Shown here: piece by piece, positions 27,675 through 40,054 of the stretch | Numbering within the stretch: position 1 is the stretch's first letter | How the letters are laid out: every line of letters begins with the position of its first letter | Source: Phytoseiulus persimilis | Lineage: Eukaryota; Arthropoda; Arachnida; Mesostigmata; Phytoseiidae | Direction: 5' to 3' | NCBI GenBank assembly: GCA_037576195.1 | Contig: CM075101.1 | Coordinates: forward strand, 49,290,001-49,354,000 | DNA: 64,000 nt | Notes under the pieces: generated by a model | Databases searched by the model: none | What the model was told of the DNA's origin: nothing | What the model saw: the letters and a program-made list of their open reading frames with translations, nothing else | Position numbers and translations under genes: made by a program

Positions 27675-27704
27675 CGGCCCGAGCCGATGCGCAGGCTCGG
27701 GCCG
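27675..27704. repeat. Perfect 11-bp inverted repeat (hairpin)
   Basis: CGGCCCGAGCC (27675-27685) and GGCTCGGGCCG (27694-27704) are exact reverse complements around an 8-base loop, giving a very GC-rich stem. There is no T run after it and no gene beside it, so its role is unknown. Confidence 0.85.
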
Positions 27705-28919
27705 AGCGGAGGCTGCGTGCCGACAAGGCCGGCGTACAGTCTATCGCATTCACCTCAGGGATAAAGAAATGGTGGAGGAGGGCGAGGAAACGATCGCCTC
27801 CTTCGATAGCCAGCCGGAAGTTCTCTCGACGCGGCCCACATCGGAATCCACGCATCGGAGGGGAGGATGAGCTGAAAGGCCAGGATCATCCTCACTTCAA
27901 GTCAGTGGCCTCCGCGGGGCGATGGTGGCAGCTTGTTTAGTTGAGCTTGTTATTTCATAGCCTCGAGCGGAGTGCGAGACATAACCGGCCAATCAGAGTC
28001 CTCATTGTCGGCGATGTTTCGTCCGAACTAAATTCCCTCATAAATATGCATCGCGTATCGCTCGCTCGCTGCCAGCTCGCACCACGCGATTGCCAACCAC
28101 CACCGCCGCCGGGACCACCGTTACCGCGATCGACATCACCCCGAGCGAGTAGAGCAACGCCAACAACAATTACGACGCCAACCACCGGCAGAACAACAAC
28201 AATGACTAGTTAGGGTGCGCGAGCCACCTGTTGTAAAATTGCAGTCTCTCGCACGAGTAAGCCAAGCGACCTAGCGACAATCATACTTGCTAGACAGGCG
28301 ATAATGGTAAAGAGCGTGCTCGGAATACAGACGATAGTAGCGGCGTTCAGCAAGTGCAGCGTGAGTTTCGCCGCAGCCATTCGGTCAACTGATAAGCAGA
28401 ATCACGACTTTGTCAAATCCATTCTCGGCACACAAGCATCATCAGGCGGACGGCATCGATGGAAACAACGACCGCTTTCACGCCGACAAATGCACGCGGT
28501 TTACATTACACGACTCAGCGAGCGCAGGACATTGAGCCAGCCCCAATGGTGGAAATGAAATTTTTAATCCGTCACGCAGTGCCACGGATGGACCGATTGG
28601 CAGCCAGGCAGGCGGACAGGTGAGTGGATAGGAGGCTGAGGCGAGTACCGAATAAGCGAACGAACGAGCTGTCGATGTGGAGCTTGCTCCTTCGGCCGCC
28701 GCCGCTGTTGTTATCGTCGCCGCCGTCAGGGTCAGTGGAAAGTTTGTGACGGTTTTCACAGAGCAGCCGTTCCACCCTCCTCGAAGCCCGGTCCACCCTC
28801 TCCCGAAACGTGCCATTCTACTACACTATCCTCTTCTTGCAGAGGGGATGAAAGAGGAAGTGATGCTGATGCCGGTGCTGCTACGAGACGAGTTGAAGCT
28901 GCTGGCTGACTTGCTTGCT

Positions 28920-28996
28920 GGATGGATGGTTGGTTGGTTGGTTGAATGGCTGTCTGTCTGTCTAGCTAGCTGGCTGGCTGGCTGGCTGGCTGGCTA
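28920..28996. repeat. Compound tetranucleotide array (GGAT/GGTT/GTCT/AGCT/GGCT)
   Basis: Successive blocks of different tetranucleotides abut: GATG, GGTT, GTCT, AGCT and GGCT. The changes between blocks are single-base, as if one array mutated and re-expanded. Confidence 0.9.
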
Positions 28997-29548
28997 TGTC
29001 GGACGCTCGGAGGGTTGGATGAGGCTCTCCGCTCACTATCGCTGCGCCACTACTAGTGACAGTGCTGGTATTAGTGGTACCCTCAACGAGCCCGACTGGC
29101 TGGCAGGCGACCGGCCGGCTGAGCTACCGGCGGACCGACCGAGCGGCAAGCTTGCCCTCCTTCCCGCTCTACCGCCCGCCCTTCAGGCAGCTCACTTCGA
29201 GACTAGCTAGTGGTAGAGGAACAGGCGAACGAACAACTAAGCAAGTAATACGGCCGGCCATGCAGTCGGCTCGACACAGGCGGGCTGGGCATACATTCCG
29301 TTCGAGTGACTGAGGTTAGGTGCCCGCACTCCAGCTCGCTCGTCGTTCCCAACCGCTGCTGCCAATGTCGTTGCTGATAGCTGTTTGCTACAGCAAGAGC
29401 TGTCAGAACCAGCAGCCGCGGTATGGTCCGCACAGCTGCTGAACCCCCAAAGTTGCTGTTGACGTTGCCGAAACGGAGCAGCGAAACTCAGAACCGAAGT
29501 AGAACTGGGCGAATCGGCGGCGGCGGCTCTTCCAGAGGTGTTCTTCTG

Positions 29549-29590
29549 GGTCGGTCGGTCGGTCGGCCGATCGCTCGCTCGCTCGCTCGC
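29549..29590. repeat. (GGTC)n followed by (GCTC)n
   Basis: About four GGTC units pass through GGCCGATC into five GCTC units. Confidence 0.9.
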
Positions 29591-31974
29591 CCGTTCGGTC
29601 TGTCGCGCGGCTGGTTGTCGCTCAGCCCGCCGGCGGGTATGTCGCCGCTTACCGTTTCGGCTGGAGACAACCATTAACACTTCTTGCCTAACGAAAACAT
29701 TTCACGCCGAACGCTACCGCCGCTGTTCCACCTCTTCATAATCGGAACAACGGAAGCGCCGACGTTGCCAGCGACATCGGCCCTCATCGCTGTGCGCTTT
29801 TCTGTGTGCATACCTCGCTCGACCCACGAGCGTCTAACGAATGAGAAAACGAAACTCCCCGGTCGCTCCGACGCCCCAACACGCCACGATGATGATGAGA
29901 TTGATAAACTGCTCCATAATCGTCGAGCGTCGTATCGGCGCTGCGGCCGTCGAAATTGAATTCCGCTTCTACGGGAGACGTCGCACCGACGAATGGCCAA
30001 TACACGGAGCCATTGCTTTTCCTAATTCACTCGATCCGCGCAGTTGCAGTAGATCAAAGCCAATTAAAAGCTGGTCCAAACAAACAACTCATTCGGCTCT
30101 TCCTCATTACAACTTCTTGAGCGTTCGAGTCATCGGGTCGTCATTGTGTGTACGAGAAATCACACTTCTGATTCGACGTCTCGGACGGTGTTTGTGTCGA
30201 CTGCCGAACTAGCCGTGAACCGTTAATTTGAACGTTTTGGCTGCCGATTGGAATAAAGCGAAAGACTCCGGTGATGCGATCGGTTATCCGAGCGAAAATT
30301 GCTCCAAAAACTCCTTCTTTATTCGACCGAGCCCTCTGGGATCGGATAATCCGAATCGCGCGGAATATCAATCAAAATAAAACGACAATCCGATCGCCAA
30401 AGTCGTCGATCGATCGGCCGGCCGGTGTTCAACGCACTTCTCGGGATTTATGGCGCCCGCCCGACTCGGCGACACTGATGACTTGTCGAACGACTTGCTT
30501 GATCGAATAATCGGCGGTCGACAGCGGAATCCAAGCCTGAGATAACTGTTAAGATCATGGATCTTTGCCTCGGTTATGTAAACCGCCCATTGACGCAGCC
30601 AGTCTCCCACCCAGCCACCCGACAGCATCTCCTAAGCCAGCCATCTCTATGTCGGTAGCCAGACAGGCCGCACCAGGCAGCGAGGCGTGCCTCAAAACGG
30701 GGAGTTCAAACCCTGCCCTCCCTCGGCTTAGCTCGATTCGACTCTGCTCGAGACTCGACAGGGGAGGGTCGCTCGCTCCCTTCGATCTTTTGGAGCTGTC
30801 GACCAGACTCTGCTCAAGTTGAATCTGCCGCTCTCCGCGCCTTCGCTCTCCCTCCACCGTCGAGCTGAGTGAGTTTCTGAATTTCTCTCTCGTTCCCTCC
30901 ACTTTCATAGGTTGGTCGGTTGCCTGCCTGTCGGCCGCCCGGCCCGTCGACCCGCTTCCTTCCTTCCTTTCGTACAGGCCTCATACGGAATCTAATTTCC
31001 CGCTATGTCAGCCGAGCCGCCAGCGAGCCAGTCAACCAATCACCGAGTCATAATAACCTCCCCTCTAGCATCAAATTTTTGCATTTCGCTAACATCAAGA
31101 CAACTACGCCACGTTCACTTGGAAACTGGTCGACGCACTTTGACGAAACACTCCGCGCGATGTCATCGACGTCGGTTTCGACGCCGAATACTCAACGTGC
31201 TCGGCTGCATTCGTCGGGGTCTTGGATCGTGTTGCAGTTTTTGTGCGACGAAATCACGAGCTTTACAGCCCTGATCCATCACGTGATCACGATCGACAAT
31301 GCGGACCTTTCAGAACACTGGAGTCGTTCGAGAGTTTCGCTCATGATTACACTGAAAACTCGAGTTCGATCAGGCTCCATCTCAGGTTTTCATGAATGAC
31401 CGTCTGTTCAGGGTTATCTCATGAGCTCGTCCACTGCGAAACGGGGCGAAGACAATTTGTCGTCACGGCAAACGAAGATCGGGGAGCTCATCTTGGAAAC
31501 TGGAACGACTGATGTTCGATCCTGGTCGACGGCTGCGGCGCCACAACGACGGACAATGGTTTTGCGGGTTGATGCAGAGATGACGGTTCAAACATCCGAA
31601 ATCAGTGTCAGCCCTGACGTTCACACTGTTCTGATCCGTAGACGACGAGATTCCAGCGAATGCCAAGCAGAATAGAGGTTTTACCCCTCCTTGAGGTGAG
31701 GGTGTGCCGGACTGCTCGCTCGGCACTGTAAGGAAGAAAGACGAAACTCCCGCATCATCCCCATTCGAATCGAAAGAACTGCGAGATGTTCACGCGGAAC
31801 GCTCGAAAACCGATCGCAGCAAAGCGAAAGTTTGGTAGCCATGCCGTTCCTGCCGCTGCGGCCTTCATATCCCTTGATCCGTTTAAAGCGAGTCGGTAAT
31901 CGTTGAACGGCACAGCGCAGTGCTGGTCAACTCGGAACGCTGAGGTCAGCTTAAACGTTTGGTCAACGCGCCGA

Positions 31975-32175
31975 GTATCGAGTATCATCATCCGTTGTGG
32001 AGCCTTGCTCGGATTGTGGCGCACCTACGGTGCTGCGCTTTCGTCGATTACTCGGGAAGCCGCGGAAAGAATCCGATGCGCACGCACCCTGCGATAGCCA
32101 GAGATTTCGGCTCTCCGACGCAGTTCACCGCAAGCGGGTCCGACGATTTATCTCCGAAATCTCGAAGGTCCCAGT
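31975..32175 (+). repeat. Dispersed repeat family, copy 1
   Basis: This is one of three diverged copies within 2.6 kb. Two 13-base blocks are identical in all three copies: ACCCTGCGATAGC at 32086-32098 and CCGAAATCTCGAA at 32154-32166. Similarity extends about 100 bases upstream of the first block. One frame reads MRTHPAIARDF, then QFTA and PKSRR. The function is unknown, and it is probably part of a mobile element or a decayed gene family. Confidence 0.7.
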
Positions 32176-32567
32176 GCTCATGACCCCTCCGTCGCGCTTT
32201 CGTGGGCTTGCCGATGCCTCCGTATTTCGTTCATAATTCGGAGCCGATTTGATTCCATGGAAAAAAACTCACGGTGTCGGTTCGACCGGATCGGGAGCAA
32301 GAGTTCGATGTGCGACAAGTGCACGACGAATCGATATAACCTCCGAAATCGCCGAATATTACGCAAAAAATCGAACGTGCCTGCCCGCCAGAATCGGCTA
32401 CATCAAACGAGATTTTCCCGGTTTTCCCGATGTTTTATGGCCCTGGAAAGCTTTCCCCAGAGGAGCCGAAACCATTGGGAAGCTGACAGGTTTCTCGGAA
32501 TTCCGTTCCTCTGAGGAACGTATTGTTATTTTAACCGAATATCTTCAATATGTTTCAGCGCGAATCC

Positions 32568-32579
32568 AAGATGGCGGCC
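32568..32579 (+). promoter_or_regulatory. YY1/PHO consensus-like site
   Basis: AAGATGGCGGCC is an exact match to the extended YY1/PHO motif. It sits just upstream of (GTTC)n and (GCTG)n runs. The longer string AATCCAAGATGGCGGCC recurs at about 61124-61140 with one mismatch (T for G), so it could also be part of a dispersed repeat. Confidence 0.2.
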
Positions 32580-32600
32580 CTGTGCTGGCGGTGGTGCTGC

Positions 32601-32655
32601 GTTCGTTCGTTCGTTCGTGGCTCGGCAGGCAGTCTTGTTGGCTGGCTGGCTGGCG
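32601..32655. repeat. (GTTC)n and (GGCT)n tetranucleotide runs
   Basis: GTTC units (32601-32618) are followed 20 bases later by GGCT units (32637-32655). Confidence 0.85.
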
Positions 32656-33804
32656 CGATGGCTATATAACGATGATGCGAGAGGCCTGCTGGCTGGCAGG
32701 GCTGCTTCTCGTCCGCTCAGTTGTCGTTGTTTGGCAGCAGCGGGAAAGGGACAATGATTACTGCCAATGGGCTCATAGAGCGGCTCTTCTATTTTTGGAC
32801 CGGGTTCCCTTTCGCCTCAAGCATAACCGCTGTTGCTGGTCGAGCGACGAAGTCTCGCAGCCGGACCGGTCGGCGCCATCAGCATAATTTATTCAACCAG
32901 CCGGCGCCGAAACACGGCGAAGTCAAGGCGCCCGGGACTCTTCGACGGCCGAGGAGACGCCGTGGATAGGGGGCGCCACCGTCGCCCGTCGTCGCTATCG
33001 CACTATATTCGTGGACGCTGAGACGGCGGCCGTCGTGGTGCTGGCAGTCAGGGAGCGGCTGCGGGAGAAAGAAAAGCTTCAATCTGTGTTGCGTTCCCTC
33101 ATGAGCGGCCGAGTGACGGAGAGAGGGAGCGAACGAACGAGCGGAGGAAAGAACACGACATCAAAAAGGGGGCGCCGTTGAAGGCTGCGGCAGAGCGTTA
33201 AAATAATTAGCGATGCAATCACGCAGAACGCCGCCTCTTCATGAGCAACCTAGCTGAAAGTGGAATCAGAGAACACTGCCTGCGTGGGGTTGGACGAGTA
33301 GAAAATAGCACGCTAACTACCTTCGCCGTCTCCTGTTAAACTTTGATTACACATTCAAAAACACATTGTCTGAGCTGGTAACGGCGCGGCGCGAATGGCA
33401 GGAGAGCCGCGGGAGGCACCCGCCGAGCTGACTGCTCGAGCGAGCGAACGAAAAGCGACGAGCGCCTTGAATCTCACTGGGCTCGCTCTGCATAAGCAAA
33501 AAAAATGCGCGGCCTCATCATCGAATTCCGATCGGATTCGGCGATCGCGGCCGCAGAAGAACAAGCTGAGATACTTCGTCGCATAAAGAGTGTCGATCTC
33601 GTGCCGAGCTCTCATCAAAACTTCTCTCGACCCTCCTAAGAATCCTGGAAGTTCGGGAGCTTTCAAAGGCTCAAACCATCGAGCACCTCCTGCGTCGAGG
33701 CACGGAAGCCGCGCAATTAGAATATCTCGACACCCCCCCCCCCCCTCAAAGTGAACTTCCAGCTGAAGGATCTGAAGTTCCTCTAGCTCAGTCTCATACC
33801 TCAA

Positions 33805-33985
33805 GTACCAAATGCGATGGTCGTGAGCAGCAAGGGAGGGTGCCGCTATTCTTGCGCTTCCTCGGAGCTCAGAGAGCGGTTTTCGATGAGTGCATACCCT
33901 GCGATAGCCATGTGATCTAGCTCCCAGATGCAATTTATCGCGAGCGAATGCGCCCATCCTCTTCCGAAATCTCGAAGGAAAACGC
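33805..33985 (+). repeat. Dispersed repeat family, copy 2
   Basis: The identical blocks lie at 33896-33908 and 33964-33976, with the same spacing as in copy 1. The shared frame reads YPAIAM, then a stop codon, then QFIA and PKSRRK, so this copy is broken. Upstream similarity to copy 1 is visible around tcaagtaccaaatgcg and cttgcgcttcctcgg. Confidence 0.7.
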
Positions 33986-34384
33986 AGCAGGGACTCCGAT
34001 GCTTCCACCCGTCGCCTCGATCCGATGGATGGAGCGCATGGAATGCGCTCACGCGGAGTTTGTGGGGTTTCCGTGCATTCCACGCAGTTCGTAGTGTTTG
34101 AGCAGTTCATTCCGGAAGTCGCTCCTGGTGTCGCCTTGGAACCCACGAAGTATGCTTCGGAAGCAGGGCCCTCCTCCCCGGATTTGTGGGAAGGCGTGTT
34201 TCGGAATCTTTCTTCGACTGAAGGAAGGCACTTTCCTCGATCCGGATGAAAATCATTCGATCGGAGACTCCACTGCGTTCCGTTGCAGGCGTTTGTTCAA
34301 ACATTAGAGCAACGAGTCGAGTCTTCGGGCGCGCCTCTCCCGGCGCTACCGGGTCCGGCGACCGCAACGAAAAGGCTCGCGGCG

Positions 34385-34580
34385 CGCTGTTTTCATTCGA
34401 GATTTCGGAAACTGGGCATCGCATTCACATGCGGCAAACTGTATTCGATAGGTGAACTCAATCGCTATCGCAGGGTGGCATCTCATCAAAGTCTGTCCCA
34501 CTCGTTCCGAACAATCCAAGAAGCCGCACCAACGTCTGCCGCTCTTCGAGCCCAGATTCGGACCGCTCCGACGAACACAT
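34385..34580 (-). repeat. Dispersed repeat family, copy 3 (inverted)
   Basis: On the minus strand the blocks lie at 34476-34464 and 34408-34396, again with the same spacing. The frame reads MRCHPAIAIEF, then QFAA and FPKSRMK. It is preceded by RRWCGFLDCS, which aligns without gaps to LRCCAFVDYS of copy 1. It is open over the whole module and belongs to a 103-codon minus-strand frame (34346-34657). Confidence 0.7.
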
Positions 34581-36063
34581 TCCATGGAACACAAAACTTG
34601 ATAACCAAGGCTGTTGACGACCCTGAAGCAAATCTCAGGAGGTCTCGATGAGTACATGAGAAGTCACACAAAGGTGACACATTTGGCAATTCACTCATCT
34701 CTCGGCGCAGTTCACTACTCTCGGAATCGTTCGAGTGCCGCGAGAGGTGATCACGCGCACGAGACGCCGCTGGCCGATTATCGAATGGTAAGTCACACTC
34801 TGTGGTTCTAGGCGTGAGCTCTTGTCCTGGGTGGGAGCTTCAAGGCCATATACCTCTCCTCTGCGAACTTTCCATCATCCGGATCTGATCCCGTTTCCTC
34901 CGAACGATCGCTGCCGATCGCAGTCCTGCTTCCCGAACTACTGTAAAATCGCATGCATCACCGTCATGATCTCGTCAGGATCTCCGTGATCCAAAATGGC
35001 TTGTACGGCACGTAATGTTCGTCGTCCCGGAAGCGGAGGAACGCAATTTTTCGGGAGAGGCTCAGACTGGGCAGTGGGATTGAGGGAAAAACTCTCCGAT
35101 AGCCGGTTAGCGAGCTCAGATAGATAACTCGCTGACCAACTGCCCACCCCAAGAACTCACTTGCTAAAAACCGAAGTGGCCCGCTAGCGAACATACCGAG
35201 CCAATTAACGCGATCGCGTCGCTTCGGCAGAGGATCTCCAGTCCGAACAAAGGACCAGGAGAATCGACGGAAGAATCGGGGCCGATTACGCTGAACGGAC
35301 GGAACGAAGAAGTAGCTCGTCGGAAAATTTGAACGTAGATTCATTTCCCACGGCGGGAGGGCTTCGTTCTGGCGAGTATGTTTGATTGGATGACGGCCTC
35401 GGAGCGGACTGAGTTGCGTACCTGGCCTGTTTGATTGAACGCAACTCGGGGGATGCGGCATCCTGGCATCGACCGCTCCCAGTGCGTCTTTGAGTTTGTT
35501 GCGAAGAGTGAACAAGCCGAGTTCCCAATCAGCTGTGGGTTCCACAGACGGCGCGTTCCCACCTGTTGCTCGCTCCCGTGTCATGAATTTCCGACTTTTC
35601 GGTTCTCCGTGAATCTTCGGGAGTCCGGCCTATGGGAGGACTCGGATTACATTAGGAGCTGCGCGAGAAGCCTTCGGAGAACCGTTAGCTGTTCAGTTCC
35701 AAAGTCGAGTAGGTGAGAATCATCGAATCACCAATGTCACCGCCCAGATCTAGAAAAGTCCGAATGAGGATCCGACCGATGCGACGGCCGTGCATGGAGT
35801 CTCCTCTGGAACCGCACGCGCCTTGTTCATAATATCCTGATCGCTGCAGGGTACGCTTTAACAGTTTTTGAGACTGTCGCTGCGGTCCGCCGGATCATTA
35901 CCACTCGCGTGATAGTATTCACCGTGGCGTTTCTTTCATCGGCCTTATCTGCCGGCTGTGTGTTATCTCCACTATTATCGTCGCTCTTATCGCTGACATC
36001 ATTATTGGCCCACGACTGTTATCACGATCTTCTCCATCAGCTATTGTTATTGTCATCATTTTT

Positions 36064-36236
36064 ATCATCATCATCATCATCATCACCATCGTCCATTGTC
36101 ATCTCCATCCACGCTGCTTTGTTCGTTGTGTTTGTTATGATGACGGTCGTGAGCTCGACCCGCCGCCCGGTGCTAATGCGAGTCCCAGGCCGAGTGAATG
36201 TGCTGGCCGCCTGGCTGACTGGCTGGCTGGCTGGCG
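36064..36236. repeat. (CAT)n run and nearby (GGCT)n run
   Basis: TCA units lie at 36064-36085, and CTGGCTGACTGGCTGG units lie at about 36210-36236. Confidence 0.85.
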
Positions 36237-36514
36237 GGAAACAGAAGAACCGCGGGCGAGAGAGGGCGCGAGACACTGAGAGAAACGCAGACGAGCGAAT
36301 CGCGAGCTGACATCGACGCTCATGGAGCTAGTTTTGTTTCGAATCGACAAGAGCGCCATCTATCTGATGATAAAAGCGACCCAAAGCATTTCTTTATTAA
36401 AAGCGACATCAGCAGCAGCCTCCGCCGCGGCAGCCAGCGAACAGGCCTCCCCACCCCACTTCAATCCAGCCAGCCAAGCTTCGAGCAGCGCTGCCTACCA
36501 GCTAACAGCACTCA

Positions 36515-36587
36515 TGGTCGGTCGGTCGGTCGGTCGCCCGCCGGCCAGCTCGACTCACAAACTGCTACACACACACACACACACACA
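36515..36587. repeat. (GGTC)n and (AC)n runs
   Basis: GGTC units at 36515-36536 are followed by eleven AC units at 36566-36587. Confidence 0.9.
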
Positions 36588-36755
36588 TGCAGCCGCACAC
36601 GGTGCCTGGCTCAGCTCTGCGACCGTAAGAGCTGCGCTGTGGCGGCTACAACAGCGACGACGACGAAGAAGAAGAAGACGAAACATGAGGGCTGCACAGA
36701 GCGGCAAAGAGAAGCAGCCCTGCCCGGCCTGGCTGGCTGCGAGGAGAGCTGCTCT

Positions 36756-36771
36756 GCGGCCGGCCGGCCGC
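36756..36771. repeat. Perfect 16-bp palindrome
   Basis: GCGGCCGGCCGGCCGC is its own reverse complement. It is a short GGCC expansion, with related GGCC strings at about 30417 and 60685. Confidence 0.85.
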
Positions 36772-39700
36772 CTGACTAGCTCACTTGCTCGCTGCATGGT
36801 TGATGGTCGACCCGCTTCAATGACAGTGGCACGGCTTCGGAGAGGGTGCGGGTTTCGGTCCGTTCTGAGCGTCCCGACGGGATTACTGAGTGACTGTCTG
36901 TCTGGAACGGCTCGAGGAACAGGTCCCCGCGGAACCGGCGCGGCGGCTGAGACGGCGGAATCGGAATTGCCAACGAGAAACCAATAGAAGCGGCGGTCCT
37001 AAACAAACAGCCCACGGTCAGAGTAAACGTGGAGTCGTTTTCAAGTAACGCTCGGTGTGCCACCCGCGCTGTTAATTCAAGTGGTCTGCCGTGACTTTTA
37101 TGGCTTACTGCCTGTTTGAATCGAATTTCCGCAGCGTTTTCAGGGCACACTCCCAGGTCTGCCGCCGGTTTCCTTCATCCTCGTTCCCCATCCGATCGCG
37201 AGGCTCGCGTTTAATTGGACTCTCCGTACCCGATAATTGGCTACATCGGTCTCAAAGGTCGAAAACATTGTGCGACGATCGACGTTTTGTTGTTTCAACC
37301 GCCGAGACTCCCTCAGCCCTCCTCGACCGACTGTGTTTTCGAGTCATGAATTCAGGAGCATTCGGAGTGTTGTTCTTCCTTAGCGGCCCTGTACCCAGCC
37401 GCTGATTCTCGCGCGATTGATTCTCTGGGCGTCTCACCAGCCGGCTGAAAACGAATGAACGCGCGCGCGTTGAAAGCGTCCGGCGTTGGGCTCATCATTA
37501 ATCATCGGAAATCGAAAGTTCATTGCACAACAAACAGACAGTGGGCATGATGATGACGGTGATAATGCGGATACTACTTTCATTCCATTACGGGCTCATT
37601 TTTCGGCGCTGGTTTCGTGTGTGGTGAAGCAAAATAACTCGCCTGAAATTTTCCTGGCGATGTAAGCAAGGGCAAATCTCAGGCTACCGCCACATCAGCT
37701 TCCTCTCGGAAATCACGACACAACTCCCAGCAGGTCTGAACGACGACTCCCAAACGATGTCGAAAGCGGTAATGAGGGGAATCCGATGAGTCCATCTCAA
37801 AAAGTCGATGAACAACGCCTAAATTTCGGGGCTCGGGCTCTCTTAGAGCAATTTTCATCGATCTTCCGATCCATACACGAACTACTTGATGCTCAAGTGA
37901 TGCCTCAACGTCGGAGTCCTGATCATAGCGACCACTGTCATCGTCGGAAATATCGATCGGGGCATGCGTTCAAGTCCGACTGCGGCCACCTGAAAATCCA
38001 AAGTGCCGGAAATCGCATCGGAAGACCCGCTACAAGCGCGGCTCGACCATGCTTAAGACATATATTCCTCCATGTCTCTCCTGACGAGCATCTGCGGGAG
38101 GGAAACCAAACAGCGAATCGAGAGCTGGAATCTCAGATTGGAGCCCTCCATCGAATCGGGGTGTCAGGGTCTACCACATCCACCAACGTGGCAACCCGGG
38201 CCCGGAATCAGTCGCATTCCCTGAACCCGACATTTCCTTCTCCCGGCATCACTTTCTTGACATCAGGCGTTTTTTTTTCACTCTGGCCGCCATATATTTA
38301 GGACGCGTCATTAGAGCCCCGCAACTTTTTTCTCGCCTCGTGGCTTGCCGTTCTCCTGAGCGCCATAAAACGCGGGGTCAGGATAACTACGTCGACCACG
38401 AAGAGGAGGCAAGAAAACGAGGGTATAGCAGTCGGTGGGAGGCTCCACGGCCGAGAAGAAAAGTTTCACTGGAAAAAGACAGCGCTAGTCATCCATCCTG
38501 TTAGCAGAAGCGTCAAACGCAGAAACCCCGCTCCTTTCGTGTCCTGCTCCTCATTCTCTGGGAAGGTTAGTGGAAAGCCAGCTAAACCCGAACCGCGCCA
38601 TGATAAGTGCTTCAGCCGATGCAGTACGGAAGAGCTCGTGCGAGAGGGGGTGCAATCGTCTTCTAAAAGTCATAGTCGACAATTAACTCCGTGACCCGCT
38701 TAGATCCTTGCCGGCAATCCCTCCTCTAGAATTGCTGTTCTCCTCGTCCTTCTCATGTCCCTCCTCCTGCTTCCCGTCGTGGTGTTCTTCTTCTTGGCTG
38801 TCGTCGTGGTCGTCGTTGTTCGCAGTGAAGAGTATTAAAAGTCAACACGTGACTGTCAGGATGATAGGATGGCCGTGTTTGCCTTTGAGCTCAGCTGCTG
38901 GTTTGTTAGCGAAAAAGAGGGCAAGCGAGCAGAATTCATTCGGTGGAATCACCCGCTACTCTTCGTTCCCAATCGTGTCCGCTTTTCATCCATCGGGAAT
39001 CGTTCTGATTTGCCAGATCCTACGCTCGCAAAATGCTGGAATAGAGTTGTATGAGCAGGGCACCTCTTCAGGGGCCTTCGAAGGACGAGGCAAACTGATT
39101 CGGCGAAAACCGTCGAACTCGCCAAAAGTCAATTTCCCAACAAGTTGTCTCCAATAGAACTCCGACCAGAAGAGCTCCAACTGCATTCGAGTCGCCTGAA
39201 TCCATCCATTCGAACACATGTAGGCGAGCAGTACACGCAACCGTCAGTACCTAGAGTGTGCGGTGCCGATAAGTATCCCCCTGAACGTGCCGGCACACTC
39301 GTACGAGAATGCTCAAGGAAATGCTAATGTTCGTATCAGAGACAGTTTGAATGCAAATGTGCATCGACCGCTATCTCTGTATTTCGTCTGTGGGGGCCCG
39401 CTCCTCAGGCAAATGGTTTGTCGATTACCGGCGCTGGCGATAGCCATCGATTCGAGCGATGGGTGTGTCCGTGTTTTTCTGCTCCTTCTCTTCCACTCCA
39501 CTCGTGTATCGTCTGAGGCGGACATAACTCGGATATTGACTCATTTTATGCAGAAGGCCTTCGGTCGATCGATCGATCAATCATTCAATCAAACGACGAA
39601 TCAGGCGATCACGGAACCGATCATGGAAGCTTGGAACGGAGTTAACGGAAAATGATTCTCCACAGATTGTCGAACTGTAATGATCCCATCTTCGCTCGAG

Positions 39701-39867
39701 GAATTCGAAAGACGAACTCTCAAGGTCTCAGTAACCTCAAAACGGTCACATGCTGACCGAGTGTGTTGTTTTTAACTCATTTCGAAGAACTTCCTTTCGG
39801 GGTGAATGTGAGAGTTCCCTGGGAAGAAAAGAGCAGCTAGAGGATGATCACACCAGTCGAATTCTGA

Positions 39868-40011
39868 TTGAATAGAAACAATCCTCGATTCTATGCCGAC
39901 GACCTATCCGTGCTGGCCTACGTGACGATCGAAGTGAGATCCCCCACGAAGCACCCTCCACGAAGCGGAATCGCTCAAGCAGAAAATAATACTGAGCAAG
40001 ACGGGATCTGA
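39868..40011 (+). mobile_element. Relic reverse-transcriptase fragment (YADD motif)
   Basis: A short frame reads FYADDLSVLA at 39889-39918. This matches the catalytic core of reverse transcriptases ([FY]ADD with hydrophobic flanks), where the two Asp residues bind metal. The frame is open for only about 47 codons, and no other RT motif follows in this or the neighbouring frames. If real, this is a decayed non-LTR-type element. A YADD by chance in 64 kb of six-frame sequence is not very rare, but the flanking Phe and LSVLA make chance less likely. Confidence 0.35.
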
Positions 40012-40054
40012 TGATAACAGTTGGCGTTGTAGGAAAGGTGCGGCGGCTCCACAG

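Larger units (their letters stand above)
26436..30990. other. No identifiable gene; hairpin and tetranucleotide arrays
   Basis: Apart from the GC-rich hairpin near 27690 and the arrays at 28.9-29.6 kb, I see only short overlapping frames. The 177-codon frame at 28677-29210 is largely a translation of the tetranucleotide array. Confidence 0.55.
30991..35700. other. Repeat-bearing non-coding region
   Basis: The region contains the three-copy repeat and a 13-base C tract at 33733-33745. The 263-codon minus-strand frame at 33355-34146 runs antisense to repeat copy 2 and across the C tract, so it is not credible as a gene. A + strand GTAAGT donor at 34789 lies outside copy 3 and has no recognisable exon before it. 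Confidence 0.5.

Noticed and set aside
33355-34146. 263-codon minus-strand ORF
   Set aside because: It is antisense to repeat copy 2, crosses a 13-base C tract, and has no recognisable domain.
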